From contig QZKP01000041.1 of NCBI GenBank assembly GCA_003605055.1, positions 62,001 through 126,000 of the forward strand: a DNA stretch of 64,000 nucleotides, written 5' to 3'. Origin of the DNA: Desulfarculus sp. GTDB lineage: Bacteria > Desulfobacterota > Desulfarculia > Desulfarculales > Desulfarculaceae. The notes below the pieces were generated by a model. The model worked only from the letters and a program-made list of their open reading frames with translations, was not told where the DNA came from and did not search any database. The translations under genes and the position numbers were made by a program. Of this stretch, positions 14,595 through 23,175 are shown one piece after another (the stretch's first letter is position 1; the number at the start of each line of letters is the position of its first letter).

Positions 14595-16436
14595 CTAGCC
14601 CTGGCCCAGACCCAACTCTTGCCGCTTTTCCGGCGAAGGCACGCCCGTTTCGTCCCAGCCCCGGTACTGGTAATAGTCGGCCAGCAGCCGGCCCAAGGGG
14701 GGGAGTTGGTTGGTCAGGTCCGGGCCTTGACGGTTGAGGGTCATAAAGCGGGGCGGCAGGAAGTCGTCCTTGCGGCTGATGCCCAGGCGGGTGTTGTAGA
14801 GCCGCTTGAGGTTGAACACCCGCTGGCCGATCCGCATGAACTGGTCCAGGTCCCACTCCCGGCCGGTGATGAGGCTCAGCCAGCGCACCATGTTGCTCAC
14901 GTTGACCGCTTTGCCGATCTGGGCGAAGCGGCAGAGAATCAGGCTGTCCAGGGCGCACATCAGGTCCTGCAGATTGGCGGTGAACTCGGCCTTGCCCTCC
15001 ACCTGGTAGGGGTCCTGGGGCTCGGGGATGCCGATCTCGGGCATGCTCAAGCCGATCTCGTAGGGATGGCTCCAACTGGCGTTGTGGCAGGCGCCGCGGG
15101 CGGCGGTGGCGTAGGACAGGGCCTGGCTGAAGAAGCGCCGCGGGTCATGGGCCGAGGGCTCCAGACCCTTGACCTGAATGGCGAACTCCACGGCGTTGCG
15201 GCCCAGGGCCTGGGCCATCTTCAGCGAGCCCTGGCCCATCAGCTCGCCGAGGCCCTCTCGCCGGCCGATCTTGTGCACCATGGCCACCAGGGCCTGGGCG
15301 TTGCCCCAAGTCAGCTCCACGCCCTCGGTGTCGGCGGTGGTGATGATCCCCTTCTCAAAGGCCTCCATGGCAAAGGCGATCACCGCGCCGGTGGAGATGG
15401 TGTCCAGGCCGTAGAGATTACAGAGCTGGTTGGCCTTGCACACGGCGCCCAGGTCCTCCACCAGGCACTCGCCGCCCAGGGTGCCCAGGCTCTCGTACTC
15501 CGGCCCCTCGCAGTCCAGGGGCCCCCAGGGACCTTCGTCTATCTTGATGTGCCGGCCGCAGGCGATGGGGCAGTGCAGACAGGCCTTGCGGCCGCTGAGG
15601 ATCGTGTCGTGCATGACCACGCCGGAGATCTTGGCCGCGCCCGGCCAGCGCCCGCGGCGCCAGTTTTCTAGGGGGAAGTTGCCCACCTTCTCGTAGTTGT
15701 CTATGCCGCCGGAGGTGCCGTACTTGCCGAAAGTCTCGGTGGCCTTGGCGATGTGGGGCAGGAGCTGCTTCACGTCCTGGCGCAGGCCCTCGGGGTCGGC
15801 GATCTCCCAATCCCGCTGGCCGTAGGCCACCATGGCCTTTAGGTTCTTGGAGCCCATCACCGCGCCCAGGCCGGTGCGGGCCGCGGCGCGCACGATCTCC
15901 CCTACGTGGGGCACGCCGGCGATGAGCACCTGCCTCTCGCCGGCCTGGCCGATCACCGCGCAGGTGGCCTTGTCCGCGGTCTGGGCCTTGAGCCAGGCGG
16001 CGGACTGGGAGGAGTCCTGGCCCCAGATGGGGGCCGCGTCGCGGATCTCCGCGCCGCCCTCGTGTATCCACAGATACACCGGCGTCTCGGCCCGGCCCCG
16101 CACCGCCACGCCGTCGTAGCCGGCCCGCTTCAGGTGCACGGCCCAGGAGCCGCCCACGTTGGATTCGCCGAAGATGCTGGTCAGCGGGGAGCGGGCCACC
16201 ATATGATGGCGGCTGCTGGAGGGCACCGCGGTGCCGGTGAAGGGCCCGGTGCAGGCGATGAGCAGGTTGTCCGGGCCCAGGGGGTCGGTGTCGGTCGTGG
16301 TCTCGTCATAGAGCAGGCGGGCGCCCACGCCGGCCCCGCCCAGGTACTGCTCGAGCATCCCCCCGTCCAAATCCTGGCTTTGGACCTTGCGGGTGCTCAG
16401 ATCCACGCGCAGCAGCCTGCCCTGGTAGCCTTTCAT
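14595..16436 (-). CDS. aor: Aldehyde:ferredoxin oxidoreductase (tungsten-pterin)
   Basis: A 613-residue AOR-family enzyme, full length for the family. It has the N-terminal pterin-binding domain (GYQGRLLRVDLST, YLGGAGVGARLL) and the [4Fe-4S] ligands Cys286, Cys289 and Cys293 in ACLHCPIACGR, with Cys502 in LDSLILCRF. These enzymes interconvert aldehydes and carboxylates using ferredoxin, with tungsten bound by two pyranopterins; they are cytoplasmic and oxygen-sensitive. A MoaD-like gene lies 17 bases upstream and a LacI regulator before that, so the three form one unit. It may oxidise aldehydes released by the aminotransferase encoded upstream, or reduce carboxylates; the direction is not determinable. 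Confidence 0.93.
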   Translation of the reverse strand: MKGYQGRLLRVDLSTRKVQSQDLDGGMLEQYLGGAGVGARLLYDETTTDTDPLGPDNLLIACTGPFTGTAVPSSSRHHMVARSPLTSIFGESNVGGSWAVHLKRAGYDGVAVRGRAETPVYLWIHEGGAEIRDAAPIWGQDSSQSAAWLKAQTADKATCAVIGQAGERQVLIAGVPHVGEIVRAAARTGLGAVMGSKNLKAMVAYGQRDWEIADPEGLRQDVKQLLPHIAKATETFGKYGTSGGIDNYEKVGNFPLENWRRGRWPGAAKISGVVMHDTILSGRKACLHCPIACGRHIKIDEGPWGPLDCEGPEYESLGTLGGECLVEDLGAVCKANQLCNLYGLDTISTGAVIAFAMEAFEKGIITTADTEGVELTWGNAQALVAMVHKIGRREGLGELMGQGSLKMAQALGRNAVEFAIQVKGLEPSAHDPRRFFSQALSYATAARGACHNASWSHPYEIGLSMPEIGIPEPQDPYQVEGKAEFTANLQDLMCALDSLILCRFAQIGKAVNVSNMVRWLSLITGREWDLDQFMRIGQRVFNLKRLYNTRLGISRKDDFLPPRFMTLNRQGPDLTNQLPPLGRLLADYYQYRGWDETGVPSPEKRQELGLGQG

Positions 16437-16453
16437 GACCCCCTCCTGTCTGC

Positions 16454-16717
16454 TCAGCCGCCGGTCACCGGCAGCAGCACCTGTATCTGGTCTTGGTCCT
16501 GCACGCGCTCAGCCAGCTTCAGCGGCCGCCCCTGGCGCAGAAAGCACACGTGGGCCGAGAGGCCGTGGTCGCTGTCCAGGGCGGCGTAGCGGGCGAAGCC
16601 GGGAAACCGGACGGCCAACTCCGCGATGAGTTCACGCAGGCTGATGGACCCGGGCAGCGCCAGCTCCAACTCGCTGCCGGCCAGCTCGGCGAACGGTCCC
16701 AAGAAGCTGATGCGCAT
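16454..16717 (-). CDS. MoaD/ThiS-family sulfur-carrier protein
   Basis: An 87-residue ubiquitin-like protein ending in the di-glycine tail VTGG required for thiocarboxylate formation. The sequence runs MRISFLGPFAEL through a QIQVLLPVTGG end, standard for MoaD-like carriers that donate sulfur to molybdopterin. It sits between the LacI regulator and the aldehyde:ferredoxin oxidoreductase gene, as commonly seen for AOR loci, and probably supports tungstopterin synthesis for that enzyme. Confidence 0.9.
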   Translation of the reverse strand: MRISFLGPFAELAGSELELALPGSISLRELIAELAVRFPGFARYAALDSDHGLSAHVCFLRQGRPLKLAERVQDQDQIQVLLPVTGG

Positions 16718-16731
16718 GGGCCGGCCCCCGC

Positions 16732-17784
16732 TCAGGTGGCCAGGCCGGCCTGGGGCTGCGGCTGCGAGCGCAGCTTGTAGCCGCAGGACTCCCGGATCAC
16801 CAAGTGCGGCTCCAGCAGTATGTGCTGCGGCTCAGGCAGCTTGCCTGCGATGGCCTGCAAAAGAATCCGGGTGGCCCGCCGGCCCATCTCCTGGGCGTCC
16901 TGGCTCACGGTGGTGAGCTGAATCTGGGGATGCGAGGATATCTCCGCGTCGTCAAAGCCCACCAGGCCCACGTCCTCGGGCACCTTGAGCTCCATTTCGG
17001 CCAGGGCCTTCATGGCCCCCAGGGCCATGTAGTCGTCGCCGCAGAATATGGCCTCTGGCGGCTGGCGCAGGCGCATCAGGCGGCGGGTGAAGGTGTAACC
17101 GGTCTCCTGAGAGAAGAACGGCCCCTCCTTGACCAGCTCCCGGTCAATCTCCAGGCCCTTCTCCTGCATGGCCTCCAGATAGCCCTGGTAGCGGTCCGCG
17201 CTGGTGGAGAGGCCATGGGGCCCCCGGATCATGGCGATGCGGCGGTAGCCCAGGCGGATGAGGTGGTTCACCACCAGGTAAGCCCCATACACGTTGTCCA
17301 TCACCACGTAGTTGCCCCGGTCCTTCCTAAGCCGGCGGTTGGCCAGCATCAGGGGGAAGCCCTGGTCCAGCAAAGCTTCCACCAGGGGGTCCTCCAACTG
17401 GCAGGAGGCGAAAATGAGCCCCTCCACCCCCACCCGCATCATGGAGTCCACCAGCAGGCGGGACTTGTCCGGGTCGTCGTCGGTGCTGGACTGGATCAGC
17501 CAGAAGCCGTGCTCCTCGGCCGTGTCCTGGATGGAGCGGGTGAGCTCGGCGTAGAAGGGGTTGCGGAAGTCATAGACCAAAAGGCCCAGCAGAAAGTTCT
17601 TCTGGGTGACCAGCCCCCGGGCCAGCAGGTTGGGGGTGTAGCCCATGCTGCGGGCCAGCTTCTGCACCCGCTTTTTGGTCTTGGCGCCGATGCGGGGATG
17701 GTCGTTGAGCGCGCGCGAAACTGTGGAGGGCGACAGCTTGGCCGCCTTGGCCAGGTCCTTGATGGTAGTTCGCTTTTGGCTCAC
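16732..17784 (-). CDS. LacI-family transcriptional regulator
   Basis: A 350-residue LacI-type repressor. The DNA-binding headpiece TIKDLAKAAKLSPSTVSRALN (residues about 7-27) and hinge SMGYTPNLLARGL are followed by a type I periplasmic-binding-protein-like sensor domain. It ends 14 bases before the MoaD gene and is probably the control gene of the AOR unit. Upstream is a perfect GGCGATCGCC palindrome (17821-17830), and a better LacI-like site precedes the aminotransferase gene (19364-19377). The effector is probably a sugar-like or polyol-like small molecule; it cannot be named. Confidence 0.92.
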   Translation of the reverse strand: MSQKRTTIKDLAKAAKLSPSTVSRALNDHPRIGAKTKKRVQKLARSMGYTPNLLARGLVTQKNFLLGLLVYDFRNPFYAELTRSIQDTAEEHGFWLIQSSTDDDPDKSRLLVDSMMRVGVEGLIFASCQLEDPLVEALLDQGFPLMLANRRLRKDRGNYVVMDNVYGAYLVVNHLIRLGYRRIAMIRGPHGLSTSADRYQGYLEAMQEKGLEIDRELVKEGPFFSQETGYTFTRRLMRLRQPPEAIFCGDDYMALGAMKALAEMELKVPEDVGLVGFDDAEISSHPQIQLTTVSQDAQEMGRRATRILLQAIAGKLPEPQHILLEPHLVIRESCGYKLRSQPQPQAGLAT

Positions 17785-17885
17785 GCGCGCCCCGCTCCTG
17801 AAGACATATAATTTAGCTTAGGCGATCGCCCCCCGCGGCGGCAAGGCCCGCGCCCGCCGCCCCCAGGCGTCCTCTGGTGCGTCCC

Positions 17886-19283
17886 TTATCCCTTATATCC
17901 CTGCTCCAGGGCTTTCAACTCCCGGGCGAAGATGTCAATGCTCTGCATGAGCAGGGCTTCGGTGATGACCAGGGCCGGCATCATGCGCCCCACATTGTTC
18001 CAGCGGCCGGACTTCCAGACCATGCAGCCTTTCTGGAAGCAACGGGCCACCACCTCCTGCAGGATGTCCGGGGCCGGCTCTTTGCTCTGTTTGTCCTTGA
18101 CGAACTCCATGCCGATGAACAGGCCCCGGCCGCGCACCTCGCCGATGAAGCGGCTGTCTTGGCCGATGACCCGCAGCCGCTCCAGGGCCGCCTGGCCCAG
18201 CTTCCGGGATCGGTCCACCAGGCCGTCGCGCTCGATGGTCTGGACGGCCGCCAAACCCGAGGCGCAGGAGAGCAGGTTGCCCCGGAAGGTGCCCACGTGG
18301 GCGCCGGGCCCCCAGGTGTCGAACTGCTCCTGGATCACCACCGCGGCCAGGGGCAGGCCGCCGCCCATGGTCTTGGAGACCAGCATGATGTCCGGGGTGA
18401 CGCCCCACAGCTCCGAGGCGAACATGGCCCCGCTGCGGCCGAAGCCGGTCTGAATCTCGTCCATGATCAGGATCAGGCCGTATTGGTCGCAGATGCGCCG
18501 CACCTCCTGGAGGTAGCCCTCTGGCGGCACCACGATGCCGCCCTCGCCCTGGATGGGCTCGATGAGGATGCAGCCGGGGTTGGTGGCCAGGGAGTCCGGG
18601 TCGCGCACCACGTGCTCCAGGAACTTGGCGCACTGCAACCCGCAGGACGGATACGTCAGGCCGAAGCGGCAGCGGTAACAGTAGGCGTAGGGCACGATAT
18701 AGACCTCGGGCATCACCGGCAGGCAGTTCTGGCGGACGCCCCGCTTGCCGGTGGCGGCCAGGCCGGTCCCGCTCACCCCATGCCAGCCGCCCTCGAAGGA
18801 GATGACCCCCGGCTTGACCGAGTGCATCTTGGCCAGCTTTACGCCAGCCTCCACCGCGTCGGAGCCGGTGGGGCCGCAGAGGAACACCCGGGAGCGGCCG
18901 CGCATGTTGCCGGGCGCGATTTGCACCAGCTTCTCCGAGAGCCGCACCCGGGCCTCGGCCGGGAAGTCCAGGCCGTGCACGAATTGATCGGCCTGGGCCT
19001 TGATGGCCGCCACTACGTCCGGGTGGGAGTGGCCCAGGTTCAACACCCCGATGCCCCCGCTGAGGTCAATATAGTAGTTGCCGTCCGCGTCCTTGACCGT
19101 GGCGCCCAGACCCTCGGCCGGGGCCAGGGGGATCATGTGGGGGTAGGCCAGGGCGTTGGAGTCCACCTTGGCCTGGCGGGCCAGCAGGGCCTGGGCCTGG
19201 GGGCCGGGCGGCGGCACGGTGATGGAAGGCGCCTGAGGGAAGTTGAGCTTGGCGAAGTCCGCCTCTGTTTTATAGGCTGGCAT
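17886..19283 (-). CDS. Class III PLP aminotransferase with four-cysteine insert
   Basis: A 465-residue class III (omega/4-aminobutyrate-type) aminotransferase. Start ATG at 19281-19283 with AGGAGA upstream; the longer frame is rejected. The PLP lysine is Lys304 in LVSKTMGGGLP, and IMDEIQTGFGR supplies the Asp. An insert at residues 202-218 contains Cys202, Cys205, Cys214 and Cys218, spaced C-x2-C-x8-C-x3-C, which could bind a metal. It would convert an omega-amino acid or diamine to a semialdehyde, which fits the aldehyde:ferredoxin oxidoreductase encoded downstream. The LacI gene follows after about 100 bases, and a LacI-like operator sits upstream. Confidence 0.9.
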   Translation of the reverse strand: MPAYKTEADFAKLNFPQAPSITVPPPGPQAQALLARQAKVDSNALAYPHMIPLAPAEGLGATVKDADGNYYIDLSGGIGVLNLGHSHPDVVAAIKAQADQFVHGLDFPAEARVRLSEKLVQIAPGNMRGRSRVFLCGPTGSDAVEAGVKLAKMHSVKPGVISFEGGWHGVSGTGLAATGKRGVRQNCLPVMPEVYIVPYAYCYRCRFGLTYPSCGLQCAKFLEHVVRDPDSLATNPGCILIEPIQGEGGIVVPPEGYLQEVRRICDQYGLILIMDEIQTGFGRSGAMFASELWGVTPDIMLVSKTMGGGLPLAAVVIQEQFDTWGPGAHVGTFRGNLLSCASGLAAVQTIERDGLVDRSRKLGQAALERLRVIGQDSRFIGEVRGRGLFIGMEFVKDKQSKEPAPDILQEVVARCFQKGCMVWKSGRWNNVGRMMPALVITEALLMQSIDIFARELKALEQGYKG

Positions 19284-19363
19284 GAATCTTTCTCCTTGCC
19301 CGCTGGTCCTGGCCTCTGCCCGGGCGTCTCGTCCGGTGGGCGGAGCGGCCGGGTGATATTTTG

Positions 19364-19377
19364 TGGAAACGTTAGCA
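19364..19377. promoter_or_regulatory. LacI-type operator candidate upstream of the aminotransferase
   Basis: TGGAAACGTTAGCA lies about 81 bases before the aminotransferase start. The pattern TG-x2-AACGTT-x2-CA is perfectly dyad symmetric and carries the AACGTT core typical of LacI-family operators. The LacI gene two positions downstream is the likely cognate regulator. Confidence 0.5.
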
Positions 19378-19617
19378 TATTTTAAGTCCCGTCCCGGCCG
19401 CGCTGTCAAGCCAGAAAGTAGTTGACACCCTAAACGGCAACCATTTAATATCACAGCATAAGACCAAGCAACCTGCGGATTGGACAGGCTATTGCCATAT
19501 TTATTAATGGCTTGCGCATAGTGTTTTGTCTGGGAGCAGCCCAGCCGCCCAGCCAATGGCCGGGCCGGAAACCGCGGGGACGGGATGCTGTGGGGCACCA
19601 GGAAGCCTGCTGTTGTG

Positions 19618-19671
19618 CATACGATTGTATGAAATGGTTCCCTTGATCCTATGCAGGGATAATTTTATATA
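19618..19671 (+). promoter_or_regulatory. Probable promoter with upstream inverted repeat for SDR-pxpABC operon
   Basis: TTGATC (19643-19648) and TATATA (19666-19671) are 17 bases apart, a good sigma-70 layout; TATAAT at 19668-19673 is an alternative -10. Just upstream of the -35 is CATAC-GATT-GTATG (19618-19631), a perfect 5-bp dyad that could bind an activator or repressor. Confidence 0.45.
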
Positions 19672-19716
19672 ATCATCGCGTATTCAGGACGCAAAGGCTG
19701 GTCAAGGAGGAGGCAG

Positions 19717-20466
19717 ATGAGACTCAAGGACAAGGTGGCCATCGTCACCGGCAGCGGGCAGGGAATCGGCGAGGCCATCGCCCTGGAGTTCGCCCGCCAG
19801 GGAGCCAAGGTGGCGGTGATGGGCCGGCGCCAGGGGGCCCTGGACCAGGTGGCGGCCAAGATCAAGGCCGCGGGCGGCACGGGTCTGGCCCTGGCCGGCG
19901 ATGTGCGCCAGCCGGCGGACATAGACCGGGTGGTGAGCGATACGGTCAAGGCCTACGGCAAGCTGGACATACTGGTGAACGTGGCCGGCATCCTGATCTC
20001 CACTGATGTGCCCGGACACACGGAGAAGATCTGGGACGACACCATGGACACCAACGTCAAGGGCACCTTCCTCATGATCCAGCGGGCCCTGCCCGAGATG
20101 CTCAAGCAAGGCAGGGGCAAGATCATCAACATCGCCTCCATCGCCGGCGAGATCGGCTTCCCCAACGCCGCGGCCTACTGCGCCTCCAAGGCGGCCATCC
20201 AGGGGCTGACCAAGGCCCTGGCCATGGAGCTGGCGCCCAAGGGCATCAACGTCAATTGCATCGGCCCCGGCGACGTAGAGACGCCGCTGAACCGCCACCT
20301 GTTGCAGGACCCGGTATATCTCAAAAGCCGCATTGACCAGACCCCGGCCGGCCGGGTGGGCCAGCCCAAGGACATCGCCCCCGGCGCGGTGTACCTGGCC
20401 TCGGACGAGGCGGAGTGGGTGCACGGCATCACCCTGTTCATTGACGGCGGGCTGATCATCAACTAG
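19717..20466 (+). CDS. Short-chain dehydrogenase/reductase (classical SDR)
   Basis: A 249-residue classical SDR: cofactor loop TGSGQGIGEA (residues 11-20), NVAG near 88 in place of NNAG, catalytic Ser in INIASIAG and YCASK holding the Tyr and Lys. The C-terminal FIDGGLIIN is typical. It probably oxidises or reduces a hydroxy/keto group with NAD(P). It is the first gene of an operon that continues with pxpABC 42 bases downstream, so it may act on the ring-opened or hydroxylated product; substrate unknown. Confidence 0.92.
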   Translation: MRLKDKVAIVTGSGQGIGEAIALEFARQGAKVAVMGRRQGALDQVAAKIKAAGGTGLALAGDVRQPADIDRVVSDTVKAYGKLDILVNVAGILISTDVPGHTEKIWDDTMDTNVKGTFLMIQRALPEMLKQGRGKIINIASIAGEIGFPNAAAYCASKAAIQGLTKALAMELAPKGINVNCIGPGDVETPLNRHLLQDPVYLKSRIDQTPAGRVGQPKDIAPGAVYLASDEAEWVHGITLFIDGGLIIN

Positions 20467-20508
20467 CCGGGCGCGGGCTCTTAGCCCTGGGGGTGAAAGG
20501 GGGAGCAC

Positions 20509-21279
20509 ATGGCCCTGGAGATTGACCTGCACTGCGACATGGGCGAGAGCTTCGGCATCTACAGCCTGGGCAACGACCAGGCCATGATGCCCCACGTCAC
20601 CTCCATCAGCGTGGGCTGCGGCTTCCACGCCGGCGACCCCCACGTGATGCGCCAGACCGTGGCCCTGGCCAAGGAGCATGGCGTGGCCGTGGGCTCCCAC
20701 CCCGGCTTTCCGGACCTGATCGGCTTCGGCCGGCGCAAGATGCACATCAGCCGGCAGGAGGCGGCCGACTACATCATCTACCAGACCGGCGCGCTGAAGG
20801 CCTTCTGCGACCAGGCGGGGGTGGCCCTGCAGCACATCAAGCCCCACGGCGAGCTGTATCAGATGGCCTGGCACGACGACGATCTGGCCCGGGGCATCCT
20901 GGAGGGCCTGGCGGTGTTCAGGCCCACGCCGATCTTCCTGGCCCTGTACAACACCCTGCCTTACAACCTGGCCCGGCAGATGGGCGTGCGCGTGGCCGGC
21001 GAACTGTACGCGGACCTGGACTATCTGCCCGACGGCACCACCACCATCAAGAAGAAGCACGGCGCGGTGAACGTGGCGGCCACGGTGGACAAGGTGCTCA
21101 AGATGGTGCTGGAGAACAAGGTCGCCACCTTGGACGGACAGGAGATCACGGTCCAGGGCCGCAGCATCTGTCTGCACGGCGACAACCCCCGGGCGCCGGA
21201 GCTGGCCCAGGCCCTGCGCCGGGAGTTGGAGGCCCGCGGCGTGAAGATACTGCCCCTGCACGCGCAGAGCTTTGCTTGA
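20509..21279 (+). CDS. pxpA: 5-oxoprolinase subunit A (LamB/YcsF family)
   Basis: A 256-residue LamB/YcsF protein with the diagnostic start DLHCDMGESFG, VGCGFHAGDPHVMRQTV near residues 44-58 and GSHPGFPDLIGFGRR, and an HGDNP motif near the C-terminus. With PxpB and PxpC it forms the ATP-dependent bacterial 5-oxoprolinase that opens pyroglutamate to glutamate. All three subunits are consecutive here in the order A, B, C. The presence of dehydrogenases in the same operon leaves open a related lactam substrate. Confidence 0.93.
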   Translation: MALEIDLHCDMGESFGIYSLGNDQAMMPHVTSISVGCGFHAGDPHVMRQTVALAKEHGVAVGSHPGFPDLIGFGRRKMHISRQEAADYIIYQTGALKAFCDQAGVALQHIKPHGELYQMAWHDDDLARGILEGLAVFRPTPIFLALYNTLPYNLARQMGVRVAGELYADLDYLPDGTTTIKKKHGAVNVAATVDKVLKMVLENKVATLDGQEITVQGRSICLHGDNPRAPELAQALRRELEARGVKILPLHAQSFA

Positions 21280-21315
21280 GAGCCGGCCGCGGGGACCCCG
21301 GCCAGGAGAAGTGCC

Positions 21316-22086
21316 ATGATCTACCCCGAGCCGCGCTTTCTCTACTCTGGCGACGAGTACCTGACCATCGAGCTGGGCGACGAGATGACCCTCCGGGCCA
21401 ACTTCATGGTCGTCGCCCTGAACGAGGCCATCCGCCAGGCTCGGATCACCGGCTTCCGCGAGACCTTTCCCGGTTGGCGCTCGCTCCTGCTCTCCTACGA
21501 CTCCCTGGCCGTCAAGACCGCGGACCTGATCGCTGAGCTCAAGGGCCTGCTCCGGCAGATACCGCCGGTCAAGGAGGTGCCCTCCCGGCTCATCGAGCTG
21601 CCCTGCAAATACGGGTCGCCCTGGGGCAAGGACTTGGACTTCGTGGCCCGGCAGAACAATATGCCGCCCGCGGAGGTGGTGCGCATCCACTCCGAGACCA
21701 TCCACTGGACCGGCATGGTGGGCTTCACGCCCGGCTCGCCCCAGCTCATGCAGCTCAACCCGGAGGTGCTGCTCTCCACGCCCAAGTACGTTTCGCCCCG
21801 CCTGTACACCCCTACCGGCGCCGTCGCCCTGGGGGGCAGCATCACCGCCCACTACCCGGTGGTGAGCCCGGGCGGGTACCAGCTCATCGGCCTGTGCCCG
21901 GTGCCCATTTACGACCGCTTCCAGACCCTGGCCCAGTTCGAGGAGTCGCCGGTGCTGTTGCGCATAGGCGACCGCATCAAGTACCAGCGGGTGGAGGGCG
22001 AGGAATTCGACCACATTCGCCAACTGGTCATCGAGTACCGTTACCAGTACCGTATAACCCAGGGCGCCTACCGTTTGCCGGATTAG
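21316..22086 (+). CDS. pxpB: 5-oxoprolinase subunit B (KipI/allophanate hydrolase subunit 1 family)
   Basis: A 256-residue protein of the KipI (AHS1, PF02682) family, recognised by the cyclophilin-like core including LPCKYGSPWGKDLDFVA, GFTPGSPQLM near residues 136-145 and TPTGAVALGGS. It pairs with PxpC in the 5-oxoprolinase complex. It starts 37 bases after pxpA and ends 11 bases before pxpC. The protein is slightly longer than B. subtilis PxpB, mainly at the C-terminus. Confidence 0.92.
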   Translation: MIYPEPRFLYSGDEYLTIELGDEMTLRANFMVVALNEAIRQARITGFRETFPGWRSLLLSYDSLAVKTADLIAELKGLLRQIPPVKEVPSRLIELPCKYGSPWGKDLDFVARQNNMPPAEVVRIHSETIHWTGMVGFTPGSPQLMQLNPEVLLSTPKYVSPRLYTPTGAVALGGSITAHYPVVSPGGYQLIGLCPVPIYDRFQTLAQFEESPVLLRIGDRIKYQRVEGEEFDHIRQLVIEYRYQYRITQGAYRLPD

Positions 22087-22097
22087 AGGAGCCGACC

Positions 22098-23081
22098 ATG
22101 GCCGCCACCTTTGCCGTAATCCATCCGGGCGTGTTCAGCACGGTCCAGGCCGCGCCCCGCCGGGGGTTCCTGGACAGCGGCATACCCCCCTCCGGGCCCA
22201 TGGACCGCTTCGCCCTGGCCATGGGCAACCTGCTGCTGAAAAACCCCTTGGATGAGGCGGGCCTGGAGATGACCGGCCAGGGGGTGAAGCTGGAGGTCCT
22301 GGCCGAGACGGTGGTGGCCCTCACCGGCGCGGACATGGACGCCCGGCTCAACGGCGCCGAGGCCCCGCTCTGGCAGAGTTTTTTGGTCAAGCCCGGTGAC
22401 GTGCTCAGCCTGGGCCTGGCCAAGCAGGGCTGGCGGGGCTACCTCTGCGTGGCCGGGGGCCTGGAGGTTCCGCCGGTGCTGGGCTCCAAGTCCACCTACA
22501 CCCTGGGCGGCCTGGGCGGGGTGCGCGGCCGCATTCTGAAAAAGGGCGACCATCTGTCAGTTGGCGCGGCGGCGGAGCCCCTGGCCGGGCTGGCCGGCCG
22601 GCGGGCCAAGGGCTCGCTGCTGCCCGCCCCGGAGTCGCAGTACGAACTGCGCGTGGTGCCGGGCCCCCAGGACGACCACGTCAGGGACGAGAGCGTGGAG
22701 ACCTTCCTCGGTCAGCCTTACCGCGTGAGCCACAACTCCAACCGGGTGGGCTACCGCTTCGAGGGGCCCCAGCTTTTCTTTGAGGAGCGGGCCGAGTCCA
22801 AGGACGCCGGCGCCGACCCCAGCAACATCGTGGACGACGGCAACGCGGTGGGAGCCATCCAGATACCAGCCGGCAAGGAGCCAATCTGCCTGGGCCCGGA
22901 CGCGGTGACCATGGGCGGCTACGTGAAGATCGCCTGCCTGATCAGCGCGGACATGGACCGCCTGGCCCAGTGCCGCCTGCGCCATGAGGCGCACTTCCAG
23001 GCCGTGAGCGTGGAGCGCGCCCGGGAGATTCTCATCGCCTCCCTGGGCCGCCTCAAGGAAGAGAACGTCTTGACGGCCTGA
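22098..23081 (+). CDS. pxpC: 5-oxoprolinase subunit C (KipA/biotin-dependent carboxyltransferase family)
   Basis: A 327-residue AHS2/KipA-family (PF02626) protein. The start is the ATG at 22098 with AGAGGAGC before it. It shows the family markers GIPPSGPMDRFALAMGN near residues 28-44, GYLCVAGGLEVPPVLGSKSTY and the C-terminal GDAVGAIQIP-type segment (here DGNAVGAIQIPAGKEPICLGPDA). It has no biotin domain of its own. It completes the pxpABC set. Confidence 0.92.
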   Translation: MAATFAVIHPGVFSTVQAAPRRGFLDSGIPPSGPMDRFALAMGNLLLKNPLDEAGLEMTGQGVKLEVLAETVVALTGADMDARLNGAEAPLWQSFLVKPGDVLSLGLAKQGWRGYLCVAGGLEVPPVLGSKSTYTLGGLGGVRGRILKKGDHLSVGAAAEPLAGLAGRRAKGSLLPAPESQYELRVVPGPQDDHVRDESVETFLGQPYRVSHNSNRVGYRFEGPQLFFEERAESKDAGADPSNIVDDGNAVGAIQIPAGKEPICLGPDAVTMGGYVKIACLISADMDRLAQCRLRHEAHFQAVSVERAREILIASLGRLKEENVLTA

Positions 23082-23175
23082 GCCGTGGACGGGATGATCT
23101 TAGAACAACGGGCCGGCCCAGGCCGGGCCAGCATTTGTACACGCACTTTCGATGTCAGCCAGGGAGAAGCATTCA

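Larger units (their letters stand above)
19284..19716. other. 433-base divergent intergenic region
   Basis: No convincing gene is seen here. It holds the leader and LacI-like operator of the minus-strand aminotransferase gene, an AT-richer central part (about 19420-19520), and the promoter and inverted repeat of the plus-strand pxp operon (19618-19671). GGAGGAGG lies just before the SDR start at 19717. Confidence 0.6.

Noticed and set aside
19702-22023. 773-codon minus-strand open frame opposite the SDR and pxpAB genes
   Set aside because: A shadow of GC-rich coding DNA: it runs antisense to three clear genes, has His/Gly/Gln-rich composition and no family motif.
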